In this document: piece after piece, positions 7,004 to 16,862 of the stretch
How positions within the stretch are numbered: position 1 is the first letter of the stretch
Layout of the letters: every line of letters begins with the position of its first letter
Assembly (NCBI GenBank): GCA_025093985.1
Contig: JACAAK010000040.1
Coordinates: forward strand, 1 to 29,255
Direction: 5' to 3'
From: Calvatia gigantea
Taxonomy: Eukaryota; Basidiomycota; Agaricomycetes; Agaricales; Lycoperdaceae
Length of the DNA: 29,255 nt
Program-made: the position numbers and the translations under genes
Notes under the pieces: generated by a model
Told to the model about the DNA's origin: nothing
The model's input: the letters and a program-made list of their open reading frames with translations, nothing else
Databases searched by the model: none

Positions 7004-8120
7004 CAACGATTTTTAATTTTGGTCTTTTTGAGTCTTTATATTCTTTAAATAAAGTTAAGGATTTAAATGTTAAGTTATCAAAGTCCTCTTCAGAAATACC
7101 AATTTCACTAAGCATATCATTAACTGAAAAATTACCCTTTGCATCTAATAGTTTTAATAATTTTAGATGCAAAATTGACTGATCATGATGAGTCGGGTGG
7201 GGCTCATTTTTGTGATAACCTAAAGAATTGATCTTCATGCAATTACTTCTATAAACCCAATCTGTGAGTCGATTTAGTTTATGTGATTTGTAATTGATAG
7301 CTTGTAGTGAAACGCGCCAATAACTTTTATATTTGAGCATATTATTAATGCTCATTTCTTTCGGAGCTAATGAAAGAAAACTTTCATCAGGCATTAAAAA
7401 ACAAGAGGCAAAGCGATCAGCTTCACTTTCGCGTTTTTTATAATCGATTTCATCATTTGGTGTTTGTGTATCATAAATATGCAAAAAAATATGAGCTAAT
7501 TCGTGTGCGGCATCGAATCTAGTTCGTTCTGCAGATTTAAAAGTATCCAAAAGGACAAATGGCTGTCCATCAAGTGAAATAGATAAAGCGTCGACTTCTC
7601 TAACATTTAATGGGAGTGAGAAAACTTTTATTCCTTTAAGCTCCAATAAGGAAATAATATTATTAATAGGCTGTACACCTAATCCCCATTCGCTTCTTAC
7701 GCGTAAAGCAGCGATTTCTGGTGAGTCTTCACTATCTGGATCAAGGTTGTAATCATCTAAGATATTAAAAAATGGTAGGTTTTTAATATTCCTAGAAAAG
7801 TAAGAGCTAATACTTTCTGCTAAAGAAATATATTCTACAATTGCATTTGAATGAGATGCTTTGATTCTAGCTCTTGCCCTAAAATTCACTTCAGACATGC
7901 TGAAGGTTGTTAAATTTTTAACATCAAAAAATGACAATGGAACATTAAAAAGTTGAGAAGCCTTTTTCCAAAAATCATGAGGTAACGTCCTTTCCCCACT
8001 TAAATACTTTTTAAAAGTAGCTAATGGAGTATCTAGGGCTTCAGCTGTTTTTGAATGACTAAAACCGCGCAAATTTTGCGCGGCTTTGATACGATCAAGT
8101 TGGTACATACAAATTCTCAT
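6999..8120 (-). CDS. XRE-family HTH regulator fused to ImmA/IrrE zinc metallopeptidase
   Basis: The N-terminal helix-turn-helix (about residues 8-60, including TPLATFKKYLSGERTLP) should bind DNA. The ImmA/IrrE (COG2856) domain carries the zinc motif HELAH at residues 206-210 and the downstream glutamate in ESEADRFASCFLMP near 231-235. Relatives cleave repressors or partner proteins on stress or damage signals, as in ICEBs1 ImmA, Deinococcus IrrE and toxin-antitoxin-like pairs. Two starts compete: ATG at 8120, or ATG at 8108 (MYQLDRIK), which has GAGA six bases upstream and fits the domain better. The start overlaps a copy of the motif found in the upstream operator. It lies 27 bases after the 233-residue gene, so they form an operon. 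DNA here is visibly more A/T-rich than fadBA, suggesting acquisition. The substrate is unknown. Confidence 0.9.
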   Translation of the reverse strand: MRICMYQLDRIKAAQNLRGFSHSKTAEALDTPLATFKKYLSGERTLPHDFWKKASQLFNVPLSFFDVKNLTTFSMSEVNFRARARIKASHSNAIVEYISLAESISSYFSRNIKNLPFFNILDDYNLDPDSEDSPEIAALRVRSEWGLGVQPINNIISLLELKGIKVFSLPLNVREVDALSISLDGQPFVLLDTFKSAERTRFDAAHELAHIFLHIYDTQTPNDEIDYKKRESEADRFASCFLMPDESFLSLAPKEMSINNMLKYKSYWRVSLQAINYKSHKLNRLTDWVYRSNCMKINSLGYHKNEPHPTHHDQSILHLKLLKLLDAKGNFSVNDMLSEIGISEEDFDNLTFKSLTLFKEYKDSKRPKLKIVE

Positions 8121-8147
8121 TAAAGCAAATTATTTAACTCATAGACG

Positions 8148-8849
8148 TTAAATAGCTTGTAAGTCTCCGAAGTCATCTTCGGTAATCGGATTATTCTCAT
8201 CCGGAATTGGCACTTCATATGCTTCAGGAGCATTTGGAGATTCAGAGATAATTAATCTTAATGTATGATTAATAGGGTAGCACTTAGTTTTTTCACCTTC
8301 AGTAGATACCTTATGGATACTGGTAGCATATGCGATTTCAAATGGTAGAAAACTACTATTTTCAAAGTCAAGTAGATTACTTGGTTGATAGTAAACGATA
8401 AAAGTCCTGAAAAAACTTTCGTCTGCGTAATGCGATTTATTTGCTAATAATTTTAGCTCGGTTGCGTGACCTTTATGACATTTTGAGGTAATTACATTTA
8501 ATTCGTTCCCGAATGCTTCATCGTTCGGAGACATAAATATTAGCTGTAAATTTTTCTCAGAATTAACAAGGCAAGGTTGACCATTCTTACGAATTAAAGA
8601 CCATCCGAATGGTTCTAAGATTGTATCTGCATGTTCGCAGATATCACCCCATCGTCCCATAGCACGACCTGGATTCGTTTTCTTACGAATTGCATACCCG
8701 CTGTTAGACAGCCGAAAAGCGAGCTGTAATTCATTCGTAATATCAAGCCCAAGTCCAATGAGCTTATTGCTAGCCTCAGTTCCTTGTAAGATTTCACAAG
8801 GAACTTGGTTTAACTCATTCCAATTCAAGCCATGAAACGTTCGTTGCAT
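8148..8849 (-). CDS. Unrecognised 233-residue protein, first gene of the XRE-ImmA cassette
   Basis: This is an intact gene with ATG at 8849 and GAG seven bases upstream. The protein is soluble and mixed alpha/beta, with no signal peptide or membrane segment. Landmarks are the basic, glycine-rich patch KKTNPGRAMGRWGDICEHAD near residues 56-75, several Cys and His residues (CEHAD, TSKCHKGH), and a strongly acidic C-terminal tail rich in Pro, Glu and Asp. I do not recognise a family. Its position ahead of a DNA-binding metallopeptidase and behind a palindromic promoter resembles toxin-antitoxin, phage-defence or stress-regulation pairs. It could be the peptidase's substrate or the effector. That is inference from neighbourhood alone. 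Confidence 0.8.
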   Translation of the reverse strand: MQRTFHGLNWNELNQVPCEILQGTEASNKLIGLGLDITNELQLAFRLSNSGYAIRKKTNPGRAMGRWGDICEHADTILEPFGWSLIRKNGQPCLVNSEKNLQLIFMSPNDEAFGNELNVITSKCHKGHATELKLLANKSHYADESFFRTFIVYYQPSNLLDFENSSFLPFEIAYATSIHKVSTEGEKTKCYPINHTLRLIISESPNAPEAYEVPIPDENNPITEDDFGDLQAI

Positions 8850-8855
8850 AAGTTT

Positions 8856-8923
8856 ACTCTAAGAAAAATTTGTATACCAAACATAACATCATTTGATGAT
8901 TTAAAAAGTATACAAATTAGAGT
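8856..8923 (-). promoter_or_regulatory. Symmetric operator/promoter of the XRE-ImmA cassette
   Basis: Two inverted 11-bp copies, AATTTGTATAC at 8867-8877 and GTATACAAATT at 8908-8918, are perfect complements 30 bases apart. They are flanked by ACTCTAA (8856-8862) and TTAGAGT (8917-8923). Centred between them is a second palindrome, CATCA-TT-TGATG (8887-8898). On the minus strand the inner copy supplies a TGGTATACA extended -10 element. Repressor binding there would block transcription, so autoregulation by the XRE domain is likely. A related motif, AATTTGTATGTACC on the minus strand (8102-8115), spans the start of the XRE gene. Confidence 0.7.
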
Positions 8924-8960
8924 TTTTATTCAAATTCTGTATCAAATTATTTCATAAAAA

Positions 8961-8981
8961 AACCCCGCAATAAGCGGGGTT
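8961..8981 (-). terminator. Terminator of the fadBA operon
   Basis: An 8-bp perfect stem AACCCCGC/GCGGGGTT has a 5-base loop, with seven T following on the minus strand. It lies about 30 bases past the fadA stop. Confidence 0.92.
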
Positions 8982-9008
8982 CTTTTTATCTCAGTATTTA
9001 ATTAAACA

Positions 9009-10180
<1,172 letters not shown>

Positions 10181-10192
10181 TCACGTTGCTCC

Positions 10193-12346
10193 TTAACCGT
10201 AGAATTTTTTGTTGTTAGCAGCCATGTCACGCAACATTTGTGGCGCTTCATAAGCCTTACCTAAGTGTGCGTATTTGTCGCAAAGTGCAACGTATTCAGC
10301 AACACCTGTTTGGTCGATGTAACGGCATGGACCACCACGGAATGGAGGGAAACCTACACCCATAATCATCGCCATGTCTGCTTCAGAAGCAGTCGCTACG
10401 ATGTTGTCTTCTAAGCAACGAACAGTTTCGTTACAGAAAGCAAGCATCATACGGTCAATGATTTCTTGAGCATCAAACTCGCGTTTTTCTGCAGTTGCCA
10501 CAGTAGCAACAAGCTCATACGCAGTTGGATCAACCACTTTGGCTTTTTTGCCTTTACGGTCAAGTTCGTATTTGTAGAAACCAACGTCGTTCTTTTGACC
10601 CAAACGTTTGTTTTCGTACATGATTTCGATTGAACCTTTGAAGTCTGGCTTCATACGGTCAGGGAAACCTTCCGCCATGACTTCTGCACCATGAACGCCC
10701 GTGTCGATACCAACAACGTCGATCAAGTAAGCAGGACCCATAGGCCAGCCGAATTTTTCCATGACTTTGTCGACTTGTTGGAAGTCAGCACCGTCTTTCA
10801 ATAGAAGGTCAAATGCACCGAAGTAAGGGAACAATACGCGGTTTACAAGGAAACCTGGGCAGTCGTTCACTACGATTGGTGTTTTACCCATTTTCTGAGC
10901 AAGAACTACAGTGGTCGCAATCGCTTCAGCCGAAGTCTTCTCACCACGGATCACTTCTACCAATGGCATCATGTGTACTGGGTTAAAGAAGTGCATACCG
11001 ACAAAGTTTTCAGGACGTTGTAGGTTTTCAGCCAAACGTGTGATTGAAATTGTTGAAGTATTTGAAGCAATGATCGTGTTGTCACGAACATTTTTCTCAG
11101 TTTCAGCAAGTACAATGCCTTTTACTTTTGGATTTTCAGTTACCGCTTCAATCACGATGTCCACTTCTTTAAACTCGTCATAGCTTAAAGTAGGGCGGAT
11201 GCGCGCAAGAGTTTCACCCATTTGAGCAGGTTTCATCTTCTTACGTTCAACTTGTTTGGTGAGTAAGCCATTTGCTTCTTTCATACCCAAAGCAAGTTGC
11301 GGATTACCAATGTCTTTCATGATAATAGGTGTGCCTTTGCTTGCCGCTTGGTAAGCAATACCACCACCCATGATACCCGCGCCTAATACAGCCGCTTGGT
11401 TTACAGGGTGTGCACCTTTTTCATATTTCTTCGAAGTTTTCTTCACCACTTGGTCATTGATGAATAAACCAATCAATGCACCTGCTTGTGGTGTAATGGC
11501 TGCTTTTGCAAAACCAGCCGCTTCAGCTTGAAGTGCTTCATTACGTGGAAGGCTTGCACCTGCTTGTAATGAGTCAAGAAGAAGTTTAGGCGCAGGGTAT
11601 TGAGCAGGATTTGCTTTTGCAAGAACTGCACCTTTCGCCGAGTTGAACGCCATCATTTGTTCGATTGGGTTCAATTTAACTGGGTCAAGTTTTTCCTGAC
11701 GTTTTGCTTTCCAGTCTACACGGCCAGCAAGGGCTTGTTTAACCAAGTCAATTGCAGCGTCTTGTAGTTTGTCTGCAGCAACAACCGCATCAACCGCACC
11801 GTCTTTCAGTGCAGCAGCTGGTTTTTTAGGATTAGCCATCGCCATCCATTCAACTGCATTGTCGATACCAATTAGACGGCTTAAACGAACCGTACCACCG
11901 AAACCAGGGAAGATGCCCAGTTTGATTTCAGGAAGACCGACTTGAGCCGCGTCTGACATCACACGATAGTCACACACTAGACACATTTCAAAGCCACCGC
12001 CCAATGCCATACCATTGATCGCTGCAACTTTAGGAATCTCTAAATCTTCAAATGCGTTGAAGATGTCGTGAACAGGCAATGCCCAATCCACAATCGCTTG
12101 TTCGCCTTGAGCGAAGTTTGCACCAAATTCAGTAATATCTGCGCCAACGATAAATGTAGATTTAGCCGAAGTAACGATTAAGCCTTTGATGTCACCGTTT
12201 GCTTTAACAGCGTCAATTGCAGCTTTGAAATCTTCAATCGTTGCACGGTTAAATTTGTTGACCGACTCACCTTGTAAGTCAAAGCGGAATTCTGCAATTC
12301 CGTCCGAAAGCATTTGGACGGTAATGGCATTGCCAGCGTGGATCAT
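10193..12346 (-). CDS. fadB: Fatty-acid oxidation complex alpha subunit (enoyl-CoA hydratase / 3-hydroxyacyl-CoA dehydrogenase)
   Basis: This multifunctional beta-oxidation enzyme acts with FadA in the cytoplasm. The 717-residue length matches the family. The N-terminal crotonase domain carries the oxyanion segment [10 protein letters not shown] and the two catalytic glutamates at 120 and 140 ([12 protein letters not shown]). The NAD-binding dehydrogenase domain starts at about 315 with [12 protein letters not shown]. Its catalytic histidine is in [14 protein letters not shown] (His452), followed by the helical C-terminal dehydrogenase repeats ending NNKKFYG. The ATG at 12346 has AAAGGAGAT nine bases upstream. 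The frame is intact over 2.1 kb. It is first gene of fadBA and probably controlled by fatty-acid availability; an inverted repeat upstream at 12397-12415 may be the operator. Confidence 0.97.
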   Translation of the reverse strand: MIHAGNAITVQMLSDGIAEFRFDLQGESVNKFNRATIEDFKAAIDAVKANGDIKGLIVTSAKSTFIVGADITEFGANFAQGEQAIVDWALPVHDIFNAFEDLEIPKVAAINGMALGGGFEMCLVCDYRVMSDAAQVGLPEIKLGIFPGFGGTVRLSRLIGIDNAVEWMAMANPKKPAAALKDGAVDAVVAADKLQDAAIDLVKQALAGRVDWKAKRQEKLDPVKLNPIEQMMAFNSAKGAVLAKANPAQYPAPKLLLDSLQAGASLPRNEALQAEAAGFAKAAITPQAGALIGLFINDQVVKKTSKKYEKGAHPVNQAAVLGAGIMGGGIAYQAASKGTPIIMKDIGNPQLALGMKEANGLLTKQVERKKMKPAQMGETLARIRPTLSYDEFKEVDIVIEAVTENPKVKGIVLAETEKNVRDNTIIASNTSTISITRLAENLQRPENFVGMHFFNPVHMMPLVEVIRGEKTSAEAIATTVVLAQKMGKTPIVVNDCPGFLVNRVLFPYFGAFDLLLKDGADFQQVDKVMEKFGWPMGPAYLIDVVGIDTGVHGAEVMAEGFPDRMKPDFKGSIEIMYENKRLGQKNDVGFYKYELDRKGKKAKVVDPTAYELVATVATAEKREFDAQEIIDRMMLAFCNETVRCLEDNIVATASEADMAMIMGVGFPPFRGGPCRYIDQTGVAEYVALCDKYAHLGKAYEAPQMLRDMAANNKKFYG

Positions 12347-12396
12347 GCCTGATCTCCTTTATTTTGGAGGACTTCTAAGTTGATGTTGTGAAGCGA

Positions 12397-12415
12397 GTAC
12401 GTCATTCCTACGTAC
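12397..12415. promoter_or_regulatory. Inverted repeat GTACGT-N7-ACGTAC upstream of fadB
   Basis: A perfect 6-bp inverted repeat with a 7-base spacer is centred about 60 bases upstream of the fadB start, a usual operator position. A TetR-type fatty-acid-responsive repressor (PsrA or FadR-like) would make sense, but the motif does not match a consensus I can quote. Confidence 0.45.
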
Positions 12416-12769
12416 ATCTATGCTCCGCCAATCTTACGATAACTATATCGAAAAAGAACATAACAAGTTGTATCAAGCCGTGACGCAAGGGTCATCTATT
12501 TTTATTCAATTATTTCGTGTGCTTGCGTGATGTATTTTTGAATGATGCGACCTAAATAGAGTGAAGTTTTTGTTTCATTTAGAATTTTTTATGGATGAGT
12601 GCTCAAAAAATGATTAGACAGCGCCCTTATGTTTCAAGTCAACCTTTGTGCCGATTTTGGCAATTTAGGTCAATGCTACACTTGCAGGTAAACCCAAACA
12701 GAATGAAAACTTGTGATGAAAAGCTGGAAATAGGACGTACTTTGCAGCCTATGTTACAATTTGCAGTCT

Positions 12770-12790
12770 AGACCGCATACCGGTCTTTTT
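12770..12790 (+). promoter_or_regulatory. Hairpin plus T-run in the lpxO leader
   Basis: A 6-bp stem AGACCG/CGGTCT with a 5-base loop is followed by five T, between the likely promoter and the lpxO start 38 bases on. It looks like a weak intrinsic terminator inside the leader and could attenuate lpxO transcription. No alternative antiterminator fold was identified. Confidence 0.45.
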
Positions 12791-12827
12791 CTGTTATTTC
12801 GTTTTTCTTTGGTTTCCAGGTTTTCAT

Positions 12828-13715
12828 ATGATTAAGTGGATCATTCTGGCGATTTTTATTCTTTCTGCACTTTATATTCAGCAACGTGGGAAGGTTCGTC
12901 ACTCGTTTTATCGTCAATTTTTCGATCACTCAACGATTCTTGCGCCGATTAACTACCTCATGTACATGTTTTCAAAGGTACCGAATCAGCCGTATATTGA
13001 CACTCAGCATTTTCAAGACTTAAAAGTGTTGGATGAAAACTGGGAAATGATTCGTGATGAAGCAAAAGCTTTATATGAAAAAGGCGGAATTAAAGCATCG
13101 AGCAGTTATGATGACTTAGGGTTTAATTCCTTTTTCAAAACGGGTTGGAAGCGTTTTTATCTGAAATGGTATGACTCTGCGCATCCGTCAGCTGCTGAGC
13201 TTTGTCCAAAAACCACAGCCTTGCTGAAAACCTTGCCGACCATTAAAGCCGCGATGTTTACCGAACTGGCACCAGACAGCCGTTTGGTTCGTCACCGTGA
13301 CCCTTATGCGGGTTCATTACGTTATCACTTGGGGCTGATCACACCGAACGATGACCGCTGCTTTATTGATGTGGATGGTCAGCGCTATTCATGGCGCGAT
13401 GGTGAAAGTGTAGTCTTTGATGAAACCTATATTCACTATGCAGAAAATAAGACCGATCAAAACCGCATTATTTTCTTTGCCGATGTCGAGCGTCCTTTAA
13501 AAACACGTTTTATGGAACGTTTCAATCACTGGTTTGGTAAAAAAGTGATGACCGCTGCCAGCTCTCCAAATGAAGCTGGGGATCAAACGGGTGGGCTGAA
13601 TAAAGTCTTTGGTTATGTCTATCAAGTGCGGATCAAAGCCAAAGCTTTGAAGAAAACCAACCGTCAACTGTACTACTTCTTAAAGTGGTTCCTGATGCTC
13701 GGAATTTTCTTTTGA
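12828..13715 (+). CDS. lpxO: LpxO-type lipid A 2-hydroxylase (Fe(II)/2-oxoglutarate dioxygenase)
   Basis: LpxO hydroxylates the secondary acyl chain of lipid A at the inner membrane using iron, oxygen and 2-oxoglutarate. The protein belongs to the aspartyl/asparaginyl beta-hydroxylase family. The iron ligands are visible as His156 and Asp158 (VRHRDPYAG) and His203 (ETYIHYAEN), with Arg213 in QNRIIFF positioned to hold 2-oxoglutarate. Hydrophobic segments at residues 3-17 and at the extreme C-terminus (281-295) fit membrane anchoring. The length of 295 is normal for LpxO. The frame is intact, a terminator follows, and the gene appears monocistronic. A general aspartyl beta-hydroxylase of other specificity cannot be excluded. 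Confidence 0.87.
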   Translation: MIKWIILAIFILSALYIQQRGKVRHSFYRQFFDHSTILAPINYLMYMFSKVPNQPYIDTQHFQDLKVLDENWEMIRDEAKALYEKGGIKASSSYDDLGFNSFFKTGWKRFYLKWYDSAHPSAAELCPKTTALLKTLPTIKAAMFTELAPDSRLVRHRDPYAGSLRYHLGLITPNDDRCFIDVDGQRYSWRDGESVVFDETYIHYAENKTDQNRIIFFADVERPLKTRFMERFNHWFGKKVMTAASSPNEAGDQTGGLNKVFGYVYQVRIKAKALKKTNRQLYYFLKWFLMLGIFF

Positions 13716-13752
13716 TCTTTGTTCAACCTTATGTGTTTTAAAGCACATTAAG

Positions 13753-13772
13753 CGCCCTGAGGGGCGTTTTTT
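13753..13772 (+). terminator. Intrinsic terminator after lpxO
   Basis: A 5-bp G/C stem CGCCC/GGGCG with a TGAG loop is followed by six T, about 40 bases past the stop. Confidence 0.85.
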
Positions 13773-13829
13773 ATTTGGGCAGAAAAGGGGGAAGCCTATC
13801 TGCCCTTTTGATTTTTCTATTTATTTCAA

Positions 13830-13898
13830 GGCTCACAGTGGATTCGAACCACGTATGGCTTTATGCTTTATCCAGTTAAAACTAAAAACAACATGAGC
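13830..13898 (-). pseudogene. tRNA-like remnant without an anticodon arm
   Basis: Read on the minus strand, GTGGTTCGAATCCAC (13838-13852) is a perfect T-arm. TGTGAGC next to it can pair with GCTCATG at 13892-13898 as a 7-bp acceptor stem with two wobbles. The stretch AGTTTTAACTGGATAAAGC resembles the D-arm of bacterial arginine tRNAs. Only about 12 bases separate the D-like and T arms, too few for an anticodon stem-loop plus variable loop, and no CCA follows. I therefore call it a degenerate tRNA or integration scar, not a working tRNA. Confidence 0.45.
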
Positions 13899-13959
13899 GC
13901 GTATCTGTGTCATTTTTAAGATCGCAACTTATAACTTAGATAAAGCATGAGGTTTCAAG

Positions 13960-14368
13960 GTGCAAAAGTTTCGTTCGAAGATGGACTGGTGGTTTTTTGG
14001 GGTTTATTATTGCCATGTCAGGCCTGTTGGCCCAATTGATTTTGACCACCTATGGCAAAGGCATTTTGATGCAAAATCTTTTGTTCGTTGTGGTCTATGC
14101 TTTGACTATTGTTTTGCTGTGGTGGCCGCTGTGGAGTACTCGCTATGTGGTCGATCAGGAGCAACTGACAATTCGCAGTCTCTGTTTTAAATGGATCATT
14201 CCCTTGACTGCGATACAGTCTGTTTCTGAAACAGATAATTCCATCAGTTCACCAGCCTTGTCCTTAGATCGTCTAAAGATTGAATACCTGAAACAGGGCC
14301 AAACCAAAACCATTTTGGTGTCACCGAAAGACAAAGTAGCGTTTAAAGCTGCGTTAAAATTGTCATAA
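13960..14368 (+). CDS. Membrane-anchored PH-domain protein (YyaB-like, bPH_4) (one frame break)
   Basis: This small membrane protein carries a bacterial pleckstrin-homology-like domain of the YyaB/DUF1200 type. It starts at GTG 13960 with GAGG seven bases upstream (VQKFRSKMDWWFF). One extra G in the G4 run at 13999-14002 breaks the frame, after which FIIAMSGLLAQLIL continues. Two hydrophobic segments lie at about residues 11-30 and 40-60. The PH-like domain shows the expected YVVDQEQLTIRSL, then SSPALSLDRLKIEY and the closing SPKDKVAFKAAL. These domains usually sit at the cytoplasmic face; the ligand is unknown. Length about 135 residues. The break looks like a homopolymer error. Confidence 0.75.
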
Positions 14369-14433
14369 ATACAGTCTTAGGCAAGTTGTATGTTTTACGG
14401 GCCTAAGCGAGTGAAAGCCTTGCTCAAATATGC

Positions 14434-14473
14434 GGTGAGGACTAAAGTAAAATAAACTTGAGTCCTGTTCACC
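14434..14473. promoter_or_regulatory. Long interrupted hairpin upstream of the DUF2185 gene
   Basis: GGTGA and GGACT on the left pair with AGTCC and TCACC on the right. A nested AAGT/ACTT closes a 7-base A/T loop, with a few bulged bases. There is no T-run, so it is not a simple terminator. It lies 50 bases before the start at 14525 and could be a leader structure or operator. Confidence 0.5.
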
Positions 14474-14524
14474 CCTACAAACCTCCATTTGCAAAACGTC
14501 TACTTGCCGTTGAAGGATATTCTT

Positions 14525-14868
14525 ATGAAGTCGTATCAATTGAGTCCGACACAAATTCAAACTTTAGTACCGCATATGGGAAGTTGTATCGCTTCAGATA
14601 TGATTACGGTGCAAGGCCTAAAGTAGCCTACATGTACCGTGAAGAAGCACAATCTAGTGAGGAAAGTGGTTGGGTTTTTTTATCGGGTGAAGAAGGAGAT
14701 GACTATATTGAAGACCCTGAAAATTTAGGTTTTTATGAGGTCAATGTGATTGCCAACTATGATACGGACATCATTGCTCACTTAAATGCGCCTGCGGGAA
14801 GTCACTTTGCCCGCAATGAGCAAGGTGTGTTTGAACGGATCGATTTTGAAGCGATGGATCTGGAATAA
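14525..14868 (+). CDS. DUF2185 domain protein (one frame break)
   Basis: The ATG at 14525 follows GAAGGA and opens MKSYQLSPTQIQTLV, then GSCIASDMITVQG. One base is missing near 14615-14623, after which KVAYMYREEAQSSEESGW continues to the stop at 14868. The combined product of about 114 residues shows the DUF2185 signature: the ASDxITV entry, YMYREE, SGWVFLSGEEGDDY, and APAGSHFARNEQGVFER near the end. Some DUF2185 members are annotated as immunity-type proteins; the function here is unknown. No toxin gene is adjacent. Reading without the break would give an unrelated N-terminus starting at 14458. The family call is moderately firm. Confidence 0.75.
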
Positions 14869-15029
14869 GCCTTCAACCTCAGCATCAACGTCTTTTACTA
14901 GCCAGACTAGCTTTGAAATGCACTTGTCATGTGCTTGAAATGCGTCAGACATGCCCAATCTAAAAGACAGATCAAAGGCTAAGCCTACGCAAAACAGTTG
15001 ACGGCGAGCCGAGAAAATTAGGGAACCCT

Positions 15030-16829
15030 GTGAACGAAAACGCACGAGAACATATCGAAAAAATTCTAGCTAATATGACCACACTGCCGGGCGTTTATCG
15101 CATGCTCGGCAAAGACGGTGAACTACTGTATGTGGGCAAAGCGAAAAATTTAAAAAATCGTGTCTCGAGCTATTTTGTCAAAACCATTGAGCACCCGAAG
15201 ACCCAAGCTTTGGTGGCGCGTATTTATGACATCGAAACCTTAGTCGTTCGTTCCGAAACTGAAGCGCTCCTGCTTGAACAAAACCTGATTAAGCTGCACC
15301 GTCCTCCGTATAACATCATGCTCAGGGACGATAAGTCCTATGTGTATATCTTTGTCTCTGCCGATAAACCTTATCCACGGATTGCATCGGGTCGAGGCAA
15401 AGGCAAACACCAAGTTGGAAAGTTTTTTGGACCGTATCCGAGTGCTTATAATGCACGGGATACTTTGTTGGTTTTGCAAAAGCTGTTTAATGTTCGTCAG
15501 TGTGAAAATAGCTATTTTTCACAGCGTAAGCGTCCTTGTTTGCAGTATCAAATCAAACGTTGTTCAGCACCGTGTGTGGGACTCATTAGCCCTGAAGAGT
15601 ATAAAAATGATGTCGATAACTCGATTCGTTTTTTACAAGGGGACACCAAAGAGCTGAATCAAGAACTGATTGCGAAAATGGAGCAAGCGGCCGAAGCCCT
15701 AGAGTTTGAAAAAGCGGTGTTTTACCGTGACCGTATGGCGCTGCTGCGGGATGTCCAGTCTCAACAAGCTATTTATAAGCTCAAAGGTGAGGCAGATATT
15801 TTAGCGATTGCCTATCAGGCAGGAGTGACCTGTGTGCAGATCATGCATGTGCGCAACGGGAAAATGCTCGGAGGTAAAAGCTACTTCCCAGATATGCTCG
15901 GAGATGATTTGGGGCAAATGCTGGCTGACTTCATAGCGAACTTTTATTTCCAAGTGGCAGATGAAGTACCCAGTGAGTTGATTGTAAATGTTGAATTGCC
16001 CGATCGAAAAGAACTGGAACAAGCGTTACAACAACAGTTTGATAAGAAAGTACAAATTAAACATAGCGTGCGTGAGACACGTGCAGAGTGGTTAGAGCTG
16101 GCACAGATGAATGTGCAGCATGCGATCAAAGGGCAATTGGCCAATCACTTTGAACTGAATGAGCGTTTCCATCAACTTGAACAAGTGGTGGGACGTCCGA
16201 TTGATCGGATCGAATGTTTTGACATCTCACATACCATGGGTGAAGAAACCGTGGCTTCCTGTGTGGTATTCGACAGTGGAGGCATTCGTAAGCGTGATTA
16301 TCGTCAGTTTTCAATTCAAGACATTACCGCAGGCGATGACTATGCCGCAATGCGCCAAGCGCTGACTCGTCGTTATAAAAAAAGCTATGCTGCCTGATTT
16401 ACTGCTGATTGATGGTGGCAAAGGGCAGTTGCATATGGCGATGGAAGTCATGCAAGAGCTGGGTTTAGAGGCCTTTATGGTCGGGGTGTCAAAAGGCGAG
16501 GGACGTAAACCGGGCCTTGAAACTCTACACTTTACTGATGGAACAAAAATTCAGTTGCCTGAAGATCATAAAGCGTTGCATTTGATACAACAGGTACGTG
16601 ATGAGGCACATCGGTTTGCGATTACTAAACACAGGGCTAAACGTGATAAAAACGGGGTTCATCGATTTTGGAAGTGATTCCGGGGTTGGGGCCGAAACGC
16701 CGCCGCGATTTGTTGACGCACTTTGGTGGGATTCAAGGGGTGTTGAAAGCCTCCGAAAAAGACTTAACCCTAGTCCCCGGTTTGGGTGAAGTGATGGCCC
16801 GTACTATTTATAAAGTTTTGCATGAGTAG
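15030..16829 (+). CDS. uvrC: Excinuclease ABC subunit C (two compensating frame breaks)
   Basis: UvrC makes both incisions in nucleotide excision repair after UvrAB mark the lesion. The protein begins with GTG at 15030. The GIY-YIG nuclease domain follows directly ([20 protein letters not shown]), then the cysteine cluster [13 protein letters not shown] and the UVR motif [15 protein letters not shown]. The RNase H-like nuclease core has [16 protein letters not shown] and [16 protein letters not shown]-terminal helix-hairpin-helix tail with [12 protein letters not shown] and [10 protein letters not shown] ends at TAG 16827-16829. One extra A in the A7 run at 16377-16383 and one missing A in the A5 run at 16648-16652 put the middle about 90 codons out of frame. 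Total length about 599 residues is standard. This gene is expected in every bacterium, so the breaks are very probably artefacts. Confidence 0.95.
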
Positions 16830-16862
16830 AACCGCATCTACTACGATGGCAAAAGTGCTTAT

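Larger units (their letters stand above)
12347..12827. other. Divergent intergenic region between fadB and lpxO
   Basis: About 480 bases hold no gene that I can support. The fadB side carries an inverted repeat close to the start. The lpxO side carries a TTACAAT -10-like element at 12754-12760 followed by a small hairpin with a T-run. The middle is unremarkable A/T-rich DNA. Confidence 0.6.

Noticed and set aside
6999..8950. Prophage remnant around the XRE-ImmA cassette
   Set aside because: No integrase, structural or lysis gene, and no flanking direct repeats were seen; only two genes of accessory character.
13830..13898. Functional tRNA-Arg
   Set aside because: No room for an anticodon stem-loop and no CCA end; only the T-arm is perfect.
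14525..14868. DUF2185 gene as the immunity half of a toxin-immunity pair
   Set aside because: No polymorphic toxin, secretion component or similar gene lies next to it; it is flanked by a PH-domain gene and uvrC.
15030..16829. uvrC as a natural programmed frameshift at A7
   Set aside because: A7 is a classic slippery sequence, but a second, opposite break follows at A5 and UvrC is not known to use frameshifting. Two compensating sequence errors are simpler.
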